Shown here one piece after another: positions 41,754 to 50,794 of a stretch of 59,919 nt of DNA (positions are counted from its first letter, which is position 1; every line of letters begins with the position of its first letter). The translations under genes and the position numbers were made by a program. The stretch spans positions 1-59,919 of the forward strand of contig NVWB01000014.1 in the NCBI GenBank assembly GCA_002733575.1, in the 5' to 3' direction. The notes beneath the pieces were generated by a model. The model did not search any database. It saw only the letters and a program-made list of their open reading frames with translations, and was not told where the DNA came from. The stretch comes from Blastopirellula sp. (GTDB taxonomy: Bacteria; Planctomycetota; Planctomycetia; Pirellulales; Pirellulaceae).

Positions 41754-42798
41754 CCGGTACGGTAACCAGAGAGTACGATTTGTTTTCAAAGTAGGGCGTA
41801 AAAGTAGGATAGCGTTTTTTTAGTTCTTCTTTGAACTCCGCCCAACTCATCTCAGGCACTCGAATTATTCGTGGAGATCGGGGAATAGCGTAAACTTCAC
41901 GCAAGGCAATAATCTGGTAATGGCGTTCCAACGGATCGCATTTCATCAATAAAGCATTCACTTCATCAAGCAATTCTAAATTGGTTTTACGTTTTTTTAG
42001 AGTAGCCCCTGCTAACTCATCCCTTAACTCCCGAAACTGCATCATCCGATAAAGCATATTATCAGGCTTTACAAGCTGATACGCTTGGATATAAAAATTG
42101 GAATTTAAATCAATCCATTCGTCAAAATAATCCATCTCATAATCGATCCAAGAAAGTGGAGATTGAGCTCGGGTGAAGACATAGGTACGTGGTCTGCCGG
42201 AGTAAAGATGCGAACTTGGTGAAGTCTGATATCTTTCGGTATCAATAATTCCAGACGCCTTCTTCAATACTTGTGTTTCTCCCTTGAGAGTTAATGCTGA
42301 TCCAATTATTGACCCTTCAGTTTTCGTTTTGATATTTGAAAAAGTGGTATCTGTCACAATTGAAGTAGAAAATTCGATTGTGAACTTCTTTGTTTGATGA
42401 ATCTTTATTCCCAACTCTGGGCTCTAGATATTGACTAACAGAATCAAGGTTTCAGTCGCTTTCCCAGGTAGCTTCTGCCTGCTTCCCCCACCAAAACCTT
42501 GTGCATACATTAAACATTGATCCGAAACATTGCCTGACGAAACGGTATAACTAAAACTTGGATTCAATGTTCTGAATGAGGGTGCATCGACAGGTTTATC
42601 GGTGGGGTTATGGATCGCTATCGGAACATACAGCGGTTCCCCGAATTTTATTGGGGGTAGCTTGGATGGTACGATGAACTGTAAAGGCGATTCTACTGTC
42701 GTTCGTTTCTTGGGTTGAACTTGACCTTGCAATTGTGGAGGTGAAGACAGAAACAGGGTGATTAAAAATGAAAGACTGATTTTTGTTACTTTTATCAC
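41743..42798 (-). pseudogene. Secreted-protein gene interrupted by one in-frame TAG
   Basis: Two pieces lie in the same frame and are parted only by a TAG at 42424-42426. The first (GTG 42798, with AAAGGAG upstream) has a signal peptide (ISLSFLITLFLSSPPQLQG) and an IHNPTDKPVDAP segment, ending LPGKATETLILLVNI. The second continues SPELGIKIHQTKKFTIEFS, then a helical region ending SYSLVTVPVTR. Read through, the product has about 351 residues, and the strand pattern (a 'pGk..e.lill' strand followed by 'gi.i....kftie') runs on naturally across the stop, so this was probably one gene. A 15-base match to the hairpin repeat at 30817 lies close to the stop (about 42396-42410). Alternatives: sequencing error, or stop-codon readthrough. 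No family recognised. Confidence 0.65.
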
Positions 42799-43112
42799 AT
42801 TATTCTCCTTTGGTTATTTAGGATATAGTCTCTCTTGAACTTTTGCCCTAGCAGATCTAGGCTATTTTGAAGAGTGAGGACGCAACTTGAAATCTGTAAA
42901 TCTTGGCCTCTGTAACCTCTGATGGCCTAGCGGCCACACCGACGACGTTCCGAACACGGTTGATCTCGAAGCACAGCCAACTCCGGAACCGTCGGCGGTA
43001 CTACCCGATGTTAAATCGTTATTCCTAAGGACTTAACGCCGATTTCTATCAAAATCTCGCAACTTCAAAACTTACGCTTCGCGCTTGAGATGAGCGTACG
43101 CAACTTACGATA
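42799..43112. other. Intergenic region with 5S-like sequence
   Basis: 314 bases between two minus-strand genes. The left ~100 bases are the probable promoter region of the disrupted gene. The centre holds a 5S rRNA-like sequence and the right end has GTACGCAACTTACG-type words. Confidence 0.6.
42919..43015 (+). rRNA. 5S rRNA-like sequence, divergent or decayed
   Basis: Three blocks typical of bacterial 5S rRNA occur in order and on one strand: TAGCGGCCACACC (loop A/helix II region), TTCCGAACACGG (the loop C signature CCGAAC), and GGCGGTACTACCCG (loop E GGTACT). The arms CCGACG-ac-GTTCCG and CGGAACCGTCGG also form a strong stem around the middle block. Against it: the distance between the blocks differs from a normal 5S, the helix II strands do not pair in the standard way, and no clear helix I is seen. 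It could be a decayed 5S copy or an unrelated structured RNA. Low confidence. Confidence 0.35.
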
Positions 43113-45917
43113 TTATTCCCTGGGCAACACATGCAGCAAAATCGGCAGCGAGGCATGGCCGCCATCGGCGGTTGTGTTTAAGTGGACTAGGCGTGATTGT
43201 GGCTTCGTTACATAATCTGCGGTGATGAAAAAGTTGCGTTCATTTTGATTGTTTAAAATCAAGAGGCCACTCAAGCCGATATTGTCAACGTAGCTGCCAA
43301 ACGGCAAGTTGCGGCCAGAGTCTTGTTTGCCAAACGGAACCAGCCCTGTGTGCCCTTTTCTGGTGGCGATTACTTTGAGCATGATGGTTTCACCAGCGTG
43401 AATCTCGAATTCCATGGGCCCATCTTCTGGTGTTTTAATCGGCTGAATTCCCTTCTCCGCTGGTACAATGAAAATGGCCAACTTGCTATCGGGTTTCAGA
43501 GATAGTTTGCCGAAGTTGTTCACTTTGTGCGTGACCTTTTTGCCATTGATCGTGGCAGTTGCAGTAATAATGGAAGCTGCCGCCGATTTTTCATCCGGGG
43601 CCAGGGCATCTGCTGCGGCCATGATCACACCGCGTGCTTCGATCTGACCTGCTTCGATTATGATCGGCCCACTGACAGAGAAACCGGCCGGCAAGTCTTT
43701 GAACTCGAATTGAATCGGTCCGTCATATTCATCCAGTCGATCCACGGTGACTTTAAATTCCTTGGCACCGCCAGCAGGCACAGCGATATCTTTGCCATGC
43801 ACGGTCGGCTTAAAGTCGGCCTTTCGCGGACGAATTGAAAGCTTGTAGTGCATGTTGTCACCTTCGGCACCACGTACATCTTTGATTTTGACCAAAAACT
43901 GGCCATCCGCCGGGGCAGTGAAAATAAGTCGAGAGTCAGTCCCTAGTTTGCGGCGAGACTCATCGTCGTTTTCATAATACAACATAAACACCGGCAAGCC
44001 ATTAGGCACCAGATTCACTTCCGGAGAATAGGGCTTGACCACATAACAAGGTTCACCCAACGCGTGTGCCAGTGGGGTCGTTCCAAAGTATCCCCAGCGT
44101 TTTCCTTGGCCAGGGTAGACAATAAACCCTGAGTCAGGACCACGCGGGTAAAGCCACAATTTGGCCACTTCGCCATTGGAATAAAGGTATTCGTCTAATG
44201 ACATTTCTTGCCAGTTAAACACTCGAAAATCACCGGTAGTTGCATCGTCTTTGCCACGAAATGTAAAGTATGAATCTCGGACCGCTTGAAGTTGAACCCG
44301 TGGAATGGAATTGCCGCTGATGTCTAACACTTCAATGAACGAATCGAGTGAGCTTTTCGCTCGACCAGCGTTGGTTTCGATGACCCATTGCTGGCCTTTT
44401 TTCGCGGCGAACTGATACAGGTCAAAATCAATCGAAGGGTCGTCTGAATGGATCTGTCCTGAGATCGTCACCGGAGCTTCCACCTGGTTGGCCAGCTTGG
44501 GCAAATTGTTGGGCTCACTTTCAGTGAACATTTTCATTTCGCCCGACATGGCAACGCCCGGTTTTTCTTGAAATGTTTGCTGTGATGCCAATTGTTTTTT
44601 CACCGGGGGCAATTTGTATTGTTGCAGCGAGCCGTTCATTCGCCCGATTTGTAGCGTGTCGGTTTGCGAATTGGTTGCCATCGCAAACGAAACATCCGGC
44701 TGATTCTTCCACGAGGCAATCTCCGAGAAATTGCGGGTGTCCCAAACTTTGACCGATCGATCTTTAGACAGTGAAACGAGGCGTGAACCATCTGCGGTGA
44801 ATTTGAATTGCAGCACATCGCCTTCATGGGCATACCGGGCGATTACCATTGGATTGATTTTTGGTTTATCCGTTGAACGAACTTGCCACACTCGCAAGTT
44901 GTTGTCGGCACCGCCGGCCACTATGCGTTTTCCATCGGGCGTAAACGCACAGCAATAAACGGCCTCGAGTGGTTGCGGCAAAGTGTCGAGACGCACTGCG
45001 TCACTGACTCGCCAGACTTTGCAAGTCTCGTCTGCGCTGCCGCTGACCAACAATTTTCCATTGGGAGAAAAACCGATGTCGTAAACCGCTCCGTTATGTC
45101 CTTTGAATTGACGAATCTGTGATCCTGTGATGGCATCCCATAGAATGATATTCTGATCATAGCCACAAGTCGCAATGGTCAATCCATCCGGCGAAAGTTC
45201 AGCGTCATACAGTACATCCCTGTGCCCTTTGATTTCGCAAACAGTGCTGCCATCGGCCACATTGCATAATAGGGCATAGCCGCCCAGTCCAGTGACACCA
45301 GAAGCACACACCACTTGAGTTCCGTCTTGAGAAAAGTGAACGGCGGTCACCTTGCCTGGGAAATCTGAGAGCACTTGGGCTGGCTTGGTGGTATCGAACT
45401 TGTGCTTGTCATTAGCGACAAACAGTTCAACTCTACCGAAGTAACCGACTGCCAGATGCCGGGCATCTGGCGAGATATCCATGGCCGTAATGGGATTGAT
45501 TTTCGCATGGGAAACAATCGATTTGACGCTGAGTTTCAAACGATCTGGTTGCATATTTTTCGGCGGCTTGGCCCCTTCGCTGATCCACTGCTCGATCTTG
45601 GCGATTTCGGCCTGGCTAGGTCGCGGTTCATCTTCCGGAGGCATCGCGTCATCATCCTGCGATTTTAGCAAGCGAATGATGTTACTTTTGCCAGACTTGC
45701 CCGGCACAAACACAGGGCCCTCTGGCGTTCCTTTGGTGAGAGCCGCGAAGCTCTCTAGCGAGAAATCGCCTTCCAGGTCGCCATCGTTATGACAACCAGC
45801 GCAGTATTTCTTGAAGATCGGGGCAATGTCTTGATCATACTCAACCGGTTGATTCTCAGCAGAAAACAAAGCGGTTGGAATTAAGCAGAGGCAAACAGTG
45901 ATATAGTGTCGAAACAT
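43113..45917 (-). CDS. Secreted cytochrome c/WD40 protein
   Basis: 934 residues with a signal peptide (MFRHYITVCLCLIPTALFSA). PSCyt1-type heme domain: IFKKYCAGCHNDGDLEGDFSLES (Cys39, Cys42, His43) and DDAMPPEDEPRPSQAEIAKIEQWI. A seven-bladed WD40 propeller follows at about 130-440 (LSPDGLTIATCGYDQNIILWDAITG, FSPNGKLLVSGSADETCKVWR, FTPDGKRIVAGGADNNLRVW). Then come beta-sandwich domains like those in planctomycete pre-peptidase C-terminal regions (EVEAPVTISGQIHSDDPSIDFDLYQFAAKKGQQWV is close to the PPC pattern) and a long Ig-like tail. It is the last gene of the DUF1501 - DUF1549/1553 operon, a known planctomycete arrangement. An extracellular redox or binding role is assumed, not shown. Confidence 0.92.
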   Translation of the reverse strand: MFRHYITVCLCLIPTALFSAENQPVEYDQDIAPIFKKYCAGCHNDGDLEGDFSLESFAALTKGTPEGPVFVPGKSGKSNIIRLLKSQDDDAMPPEDEPRPSQAEIAKIEQWISEGAKPPKNMQPDRLKLSVKSIVSHAKINPITAMDISPDARHLAVGYFGRVELFVANDKHKFDTTKPAQVLSDFPGKVTAVHFSQDGTQVVCASGVTGLGGYALLCNVADGSTVCEIKGHRDVLYDAELSPDGLTIATCGYDQNIILWDAITGSQIRQFKGHNGAVYDIGFSPNGKLLVSGSADETCKVWRVSDAVRLDTLPQPLEAVYCCAFTPDGKRIVAGGADNNLRVWQVRSTDKPKINPMVIARYAHEGDVLQFKFTADGSRLVSLSKDRSVKVWDTRNFSEIASWKNQPDVSFAMATNSQTDTLQIGRMNGSLQQYKLPPVKKQLASQQTFQEKPGVAMSGEMKMFTESEPNNLPKLANQVEAPVTISGQIHSDDPSIDFDLYQFAAKKGQQWVIETNAGRAKSSLDSFIEVLDISGNSIPRVQLQAVRDSYFTFRGKDDATTGDFRVFNWQEMSLDEYLYSNGEVAKLWLYPRGPDSGFIVYPGQGKRWGYFGTTPLAHALGEPCYVVKPYSPEVNLVPNGLPVFMLYYENDDESRRKLGTDSRLIFTAPADGQFLVKIKDVRGAEGDNMHYKLSIRPRKADFKPTVHGKDIAVPAGGAKEFKVTVDRLDEYDGPIQFEFKDLPAGFSVSGPIIIEAGQIEARGVIMAAADALAPDEKSAAASIITATATINGKKVTHKVNNFGKLSLKPDSKLAIFIVPAEKGIQPIKTPEDGPMEFEIHAGETIMLKVIATRKGHTGLVPFGKQDSGRNLPFGSYVDNIGLSGLLILNNQNERNFFITADYVTKPQSRLVHLNTTADGGHASLPILLHVLPRE

Positions 45918-45982
45918 AATAATTGGTCGTTATGGAATGAAAATGATGGTCGTGATAATTGGCAGGTAAGAATTCAATAAGA

Positions 45983-48478
45983 TCAATGATTAAACAAAAA
46001 CTCACGGCTGCTCAGAACTCCCCAGAACAGATCTTCAATGACCGGGCGTTCATCGGAATCACCTACTACTGGTATGAATTCTGAAAGCCGTTTTCGTTCT
46101 TCTGTGGTTGGATAGCGAGAGAGTGCCGCCAGGTATAACTCGTCAATCAGAGTCGCATCCGACATGCCTTGGCTGCGTAGTTTCAACAATGAGGCAACCC
46201 GGCTTTTTTCGTCCTTGAGTTTATCGTTAATCGTTGACCCATTGGAAATGTGTAACACTTGAATCACCGTTGGCTCGGAAGATCGTTCGCACTCACAAAC
46301 AATCCGGCGTTGGTTTCTTCCGAAGGTTTGTAGGAAGTAGTTTTCTACCGCCGAGTCATACAGTTGTACGGCTCTGGTTCCCAGTGGATAGGCGTCGGTC
46401 TTCTGCCGATCTGTGCCAGCAAAGGCAATCCACTCAAACTTGCTCGGCACTTTCGAAACCTGAACAATCGCATCATGCAGCACTTCGGCCTTCATCCGCT
46501 TCGGATAGTAGCGGGAATAAAATCGGGTGTCTTCTCGATTGCCGTCCAACACGCGACTAGTCCGTTGATAGGCGTTCGACTGAAGGATGATTTTCATCAA
46601 GGCTTTTAAGTCAAACTTGTTTTCAATCACGAATGCTTCTAGAGCGGCCAGCAATGGCTCGTTGCTGGCAGGGTTCGACACACGTAGGTCATCAACGCTT
46701 TCGACCAAGCCGACGCCAAAATAGTTGGCCCAAATTCGGTTGGTAATTGCTCTGGCGAAGTAAGGATTTTCGGTTGAGGTTAGCCAATCGCCAAAAGCAA
46801 CTCGGCGGTCTGAGGTGTCGTCAAACGCAAGCGGCCTGCCATCGAGCGGTGTCGGTGGTTGCGGCTTACCAGTTCGCGGCTGTACCAGTTCACCGGAGTT
46901 CACCACATACAAGGTCCGCACTCCGCTGCCATTGCGGGTTTCGCCGCCCCAGCCTTTGGCTTTGACGCGTGAAAACATATTCGCCATGGCGTAATACTGA
47001 TCGTTGGTCCATTTTTCCAAAGGGTGATTATGGCACTTGGCGCAACCAATCGAGAGACCGAGAAACGCCTGACTTGCATTTTCGGTCATGTCTTCTGGCG
47101 TTTGATGCAGTGCGAAAAAGTTGGTGGCCCCGTTTTCTGTACTCACCCCGGTTGAAGTAACAATTTGCCGAACAAATTCATCCCAAGGCGTGTTTTTTTC
47201 GACATGGTCATACACAAACTGGTAGTAGGCTTTCAGCGGATCAGGGCGAAGCAAGTTCCCATTGAGCATCAAAATATCGGACCACTGGTAAGTCCAGTAA
47301 TCAACAAAGTCAGACGAAGCGAGTAACTGGTCAATCAGTTGATCACGTTTTTCTGCGGATGAGTCGGTCAAGAACTCACGTGTCTCCTCGACACTAGGCA
47401 ACCGGCCCACCGTGTCTATGTAAACTCGCCGCACAAATTCTGATTCAGTGCAATTCCCCGAAGCAGTCAAGTTCAGTCGGGCCAACTGTCGATCAACCTG
47501 CTCATCGATCAAGTTTTTCGGTTTGCGTTGATCGGCTTTCTTGTCACTTACCGATTTGTCTTTCTGTTGAAACGGAACTGTGGCTCGAGCAATCGCCAGT
47601 TTACTGGCATACCAGGCAACAATCGCCCCTTCACCGGGCCCTACGGTTGAAGCGGTGCCGGTGTCGTCGATTTGGCAAACAGCATCATTCGTCGACGACC
47701 ATTTGACCCAACGCGTTACATCTTCGGTGCGTCCGTCGGAATAAACGGCGTTGACCACAAACTGCTGTGATTCCCCTAGTTTGTGCAAAGATTGCTTAGG
47801 AAAGATTTCAAGCCGCTCAACAATGGGATCGGCATCTTGGGGAGGCTTAGCACCGGCAGCGATCCACTGCGAGACGATTTCATACTCTTGGGTATCCACA
47901 TCAAGCCGCAATCCGCCTTTGTGCGGAATCGCGGTGGAAGGCTTGGTTAGAAATAAACTGCGAGCAGGGTCGAAAAATTCAACCCGACGACCCCGATCTT
48001 GTTTCACGATATTGAAATAATCAGCATCCGAGTCATAGCCTTGCAACGAAAGCTTGAAGCCCCCTTTGCCAGACAACGCACCGTGACAGCCGCCGGTGTT
48101 ACAACCTTTTTTTGCTAACACAGGCTGCACATGATTGCGGAAACTCCACTGAAACGGTTTCTCCATACCGGTTACCGTGACCTTGGCAGTTGCCGTTTGA
48201 TCACCTTGCTTGACGGTGATGGTAGCAGTTCCGTTTGACTTGGGGACGACTACGCCCTGTTTCACCTCAGCCACTTTGATGTCGCTGGAAGTCCAAGTTA
48301 AATCGGCGGTCAGTTGTTGTCCAAGTTCTTCGCCCAATTTGGCTTGGACAATCATTTTCTGAATGCTGACCGAGGAACTTAACTCAACCTGTGGTGGAAG
48401 CAATTCGATAGATGATTGAGCATGGGCAGAATGCACCCAGCAAATTGAAATAATCAGCAGTGGTATCAATCGATTCAT
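45983..48478 (-). CDS. Planctomycete DUF1549/DUF1553 protein with Ig-like start
   Basis: 831 residues; signal peptide (LIPLLIISICWVHSAHA). An Ig-like (Big_2) domain comes first (LTWTSSDIKVAEVKQGVVVPKSNGTATITVKQGDQ). Next is a Cys motif KKGCNTGGCHGALSGKGGFKLSLQGYD (C-x4-C-H), a second Ig-like domain, then DUF1549 (DEQVDRQLARLNL, YIDTVGRLPSVEETREFL, WTYQWSDILM, and KCHNHPLEKWTNDQYYAMANMF) and DUF1553 (AFDDTSDRRVAFGDWLTSTENPYFARAITNRIWANYFG, MKAEVLHDAIVQVS). The KCHNHP segment is a third potential heme/metal site. Partner genes lie 65 bases downstream and 60 bases upstream. Function is unproven; the family is linked to extracellular oxidative breakdown. Confidence 0.94.
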   Translation of the reverse strand: MNRLIPLLIISICWVHSAHAQSSIELLPPQVELSSSVSIQKMIVQAKLGEELGQQLTADLTWTSSDIKVAEVKQGVVVPKSNGTATITVKQGDQTATAKVTVTGMEKPFQWSFRNHVQPVLAKKGCNTGGCHGALSGKGGFKLSLQGYDSDADYFNIVKQDRGRRVEFFDPARSLFLTKPSTAIPHKGGLRLDVDTQEYEIVSQWIAAGAKPPQDADPIVERLEIFPKQSLHKLGESQQFVVNAVYSDGRTEDVTRWVKWSSTNDAVCQIDDTGTASTVGPGEGAIVAWYASKLAIARATVPFQQKDKSVSDKKADQRKPKNLIDEQVDRQLARLNLTASGNCTESEFVRRVYIDTVGRLPSVEETREFLTDSSAEKRDQLIDQLLASSDFVDYWTYQWSDILMLNGNLLRPDPLKAYYQFVYDHVEKNTPWDEFVRQIVTSTGVSTENGATNFFALHQTPEDMTENASQAFLGLSIGCAKCHNHPLEKWTNDQYYAMANMFSRVKAKGWGGETRNGSGVRTLYVVNSGELVQPRTGKPQPPTPLDGRPLAFDDTSDRRVAFGDWLTSTENPYFARAITNRIWANYFGVGLVESVDDLRVSNPASNEPLLAALEAFVIENKFDLKALMKIILQSNAYQRTSRVLDGNREDTRFYSRYYPKRMKAEVLHDAIVQVSKVPSKFEWIAFAGTDRQKTDAYPLGTRAVQLYDSAVENYFLQTFGRNQRRIVCECERSSEPTVIQVLHISNGSTINDKLKDEKSRVASLLKLRSQGMSDATLIDELYLAALSRYPTTEERKRLSEFIPVVGDSDERPVIEDLFWGVLSSREFLFNH

Positions 48479-48538
48479 AATACGATCAGCAATAGAGGCA
48501 GGAAAATTAGGGGATGGAAGCCAGGCGTTTAGTCTCGC

Positions 48539-49915
48539 TTAAAACAACTCATGAATCGGGGCATGACCCGAGTCAACAATTGGAAATGGTCGACCGGCCG
48601 GGCCAGGCAGATAGTCTTCGGTATTGAAACCTAGACTGTGGAAAATAGTCGCCGCGACATCGGCTGGTTGCACAGGTCGATCAGCAGGCACGGCTCCAAT
48701 CGGGTCACTGGCGCCAATGATTCTGCCGCCTTGCACTCCGCCTCCGGCAAAGTAAACCGAAAAACATTGTGGCCAGTGATCTCGCCCGCCAGCCGGGTTG
48801 ACCGCAGGAGTCCGGCCAAACTCGGCCAAGTTGCAAACCATGGTCGAGTCGAGCATCCCGCGTTGATCCAAATCTTCGATCAAGGCCGAGTACCCTTTGT
48901 CGTACATCGGGCAAACTTGATCTCGCATACCTTCGATTGAGGTAAAGGGTTTCGAGCCATGGATGTCCCAAGTTATTTCATCGAACACGGTTAAAAAAGT
49001 ATTGATTGTCACAAAGCGAACGCCACGTTCGACTAACCGGCGAGACAACAAACAGCACTGCCCAAAGCGGGTCATGCCATAACGCTCACGAACTTTCGAG
49101 GGTTCCTTACTCAAATCAAAAGCGTCACGTGCTGCAGGGCTGGTCATCAAACGAAATGCGGACTCGAAGTTGCTATCCAATAACGCCGCGTTTTCACTTG
49201 CCTCAAAACTTGCGGTGGTTTGATCAACAATGTCACGTATTTTTTTTCGGCGATCTAATCGTACCGTTCCAATTTCAGCCGGCGGCAATAAGTCAGGCAC
49301 TTTGAAATTTTCGACTGAAGGATCGGCATTCAGTGCGAAGGGATCGTGTGCTTTGCCCAGAAATCCGCCCGCTTGCCCATTGGGCATGTTTCCACCACCT
49401 CGGCCCATTAATTGTGGCAACACAGCGAAGGCAGGCAAATCGGTTTTGCGGCCTCGTTGATGACTGACCACCGCGCCGATATGCGGCGTATTGATTCCGC
49501 CGGTGAACAGCCGACCGGTTTGCATCATTTGCCAGCCTGCATCATGCACGGCTGCGCCGGTGTGATGGACGGAACGGACTACCGAAAACTTATCCGCAAT
49601 TTTTGCATGCTCAGGCAAAATCTCAGAGATGATGAATTCGGGGTTTTTCGTTTTGATCGGTTTGAACGGGCCACGGATTTCTGACGGAGCATCAGGTTTC
49701 ATATCCCAGGTATCAAGCTGGCTAGGCGCACCTAAGTTAAAAATCATGATGCAGGACTTGTCTTCTTCGCCAGGCCGCAATGCTCCGTTTGCCTTGGCTG
49801 CCAAGATATCAGGCAGGCTCAGCCCAATTGCACCCAATGTGCCAGCTTGAAGAAAGTCTCGCCGGGTCACTCCGTTACAAGTGTTTGATTTGCCACGTCC
49901 AGTGAAAGTTAGCAT
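48539..49915 (-). CDS. DUF1501 protein, Tat-exported
   Basis: 458 residues. Twin-arginine signal VTRRDFLQAGTLGAIGLSLPDILA. The DUF1501 body is related to the sulfatase/alkaline phosphatase fold: SCIMIFNLGAPSQLDTWDMKPDAP, SVRSVHHTGAAVHDAGWQMM, GAVVSHQRG, DLDQRGMLDSTMVCNLAEFGRTPAVNPAGGRDHWP and SVYFAGGGVQGGRIIG. It is the first gene of an operon with DUF1549/1553 and cytochrome-WD40 genes, the standard planctomycete set. Whether it is enzymatic is unknown. Confidence 0.95.
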   Translation of the reverse strand: MLTFTGRGKSNTCNGVTRRDFLQAGTLGAIGLSLPDILAAKANGALRPGEEDKSCIMIFNLGAPSQLDTWDMKPDAPSEIRGPFKPIKTKNPEFIISEILPEHAKIADKFSVVRSVHHTGAAVHDAGWQMMQTGRLFTGGINTPHIGAVVSHQRGRKTDLPAFAVLPQLMGRGGGNMPNGQAGGFLGKAHDPFALNADPSVENFKVPDLLPPAEIGTVRLDRRKKIRDIVDQTTASFEASENAALLDSNFESAFRLMTSPAARDAFDLSKEPSKVRERYGMTRFGQCCLLSRRLVERGVRFVTINTFLTVFDEITWDIHGSKPFTSIEGMRDQVCPMYDKGYSALIEDLDQRGMLDSTMVCNLAEFGRTPAVNPAGGRDHWPQCFSVYFAGGGVQGGRIIGASDPIGAVPADRPVQPADVAATIFHSLGFNTEDYLPGPAGRPFPIVDSGHAPIHELF

Positions 49916-50130
49916 GCGTAGAGCCTATAGAATCTTGATAATTGGGTTGTGCAGAGGGTGAGAAAGATAAGCTTTTTAGGAATGGGTTATCGCTAGACTG
50001 TTCAGTGTATCGCCTGAGAGCGAGAGGCTCTAGATAAATCTGAGAAAAGTTTTGGTACGTTTTGACCATCGAATACTGTTTGCCTGTCATAAATTACGGA
50101 ATAAAGCCATTCATGCCACCCTATTATGGT

Positions 50131-50688
50131 ATGGAGTCTTCATTTTCGTATGTCTGCAAGCAGGCAATTGACCAATTTCATTTTGCAGGCGACAATGGGT
50201 GGCTTGCAATTGTTGTGACCCTACGCAGGTGTATCTTTCGGAGTTATCCATTGTCTGAACATATATTGAAAATCACTGGGCTCGTCAAACAACCCAGTTC
50301 GCTTTCGTTTCAAGATCTTTGCGGTGTGGCATCCAAGCACCAGATCTTAGATATCAGCCAGCTTTCCGATAACTGGCAAGGCAGTGCCCTCCGTTTGGAA
50401 GGACTATTAGACCTTGTGCAGCCGGATGAAACGGCCGATTACATCACCTTCCACTGTGAAGCTGATGATTTTCACGCCAGCGTACCACTAAAACTAGTGA
50501 AACATACGACGATGTTAATCTATCGTATGGATGAAAATTGGCTGCCAGAAGATAAAGGCGGCCCCATTCGGCTTTGGATTCCTAACACCGTAAGCTGCCA
50601 GACCGGCGAACTGGATGACTGTGCCAATGTGAAGCATCTCGATGGCATCGAACTCAACTGCGGACAAGGCAAAGACACACGACGGTAA
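50131..50688 (+). CDS. Molybdopterin-binding (sulfite oxidase-like) domain protein lacking the Mo-ligand Cys
   Basis: 185 residues from the ATG at 50131; the true start is uncertain (other ATG at 50113, TTG at 50062). The domain (about residue 38 on) matches the oxidoreductase molybdopterin-binding fold: YPLSEHILKITGLVKQPSSLSFQDL, DNWQGSALRLEGLLDLV (the W-x-G-x-x-L-x-x-L-L motif), DYITFHCEADDFHASVPL and PIRLWIPN. In active members a Cys that binds Mo lies just before the W-x-G motif; here the region is HQILDISQLSDNW, with no Cys at that place, so it may bind cofactor weakly or serve as a non-catalytic relative. No signal peptide is clear. A terminator follows. Confidence 0.78.
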   Translation: MESSFSYVCKQAIDQFHFAGDNGWLAIVVTLRRCIFRSYPLSEHILKITGLVKQPSSLSFQDLCGVASKHQILDISQLSDNWQGSALRLEGLLDLVQPDETADYITFHCEADDFHASVPLKLVKHTTMLIYRMDENWLPEDKGGPIRLWIPNTVSCQTGELDDCANVKHLDGIELNCGQGKDTRR

Positions 50689-50732
50689 TTTGCCCAACGA
50701 TGGTCTTTCATCGAATCTGCACCAACGGAAAC

Positions 50733-50767
50733 AAAAAAAGGAACCGCCCAACAGCGGTTCCTTTTTT
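50733..50767. terminator. Shared bidirectional terminator
   Basis: AAAAAAAGGAACCGC (50733-50747) pairs with GCGGTTCCTTTTTT (50754-50767), with A-run before and T-run after. It closes the converging molybdopterin-domain and permease genes. Confidence 0.92.
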
Positions 50768-50794
50768 GTTATCAAACGATCTACCGTGAGTTAC

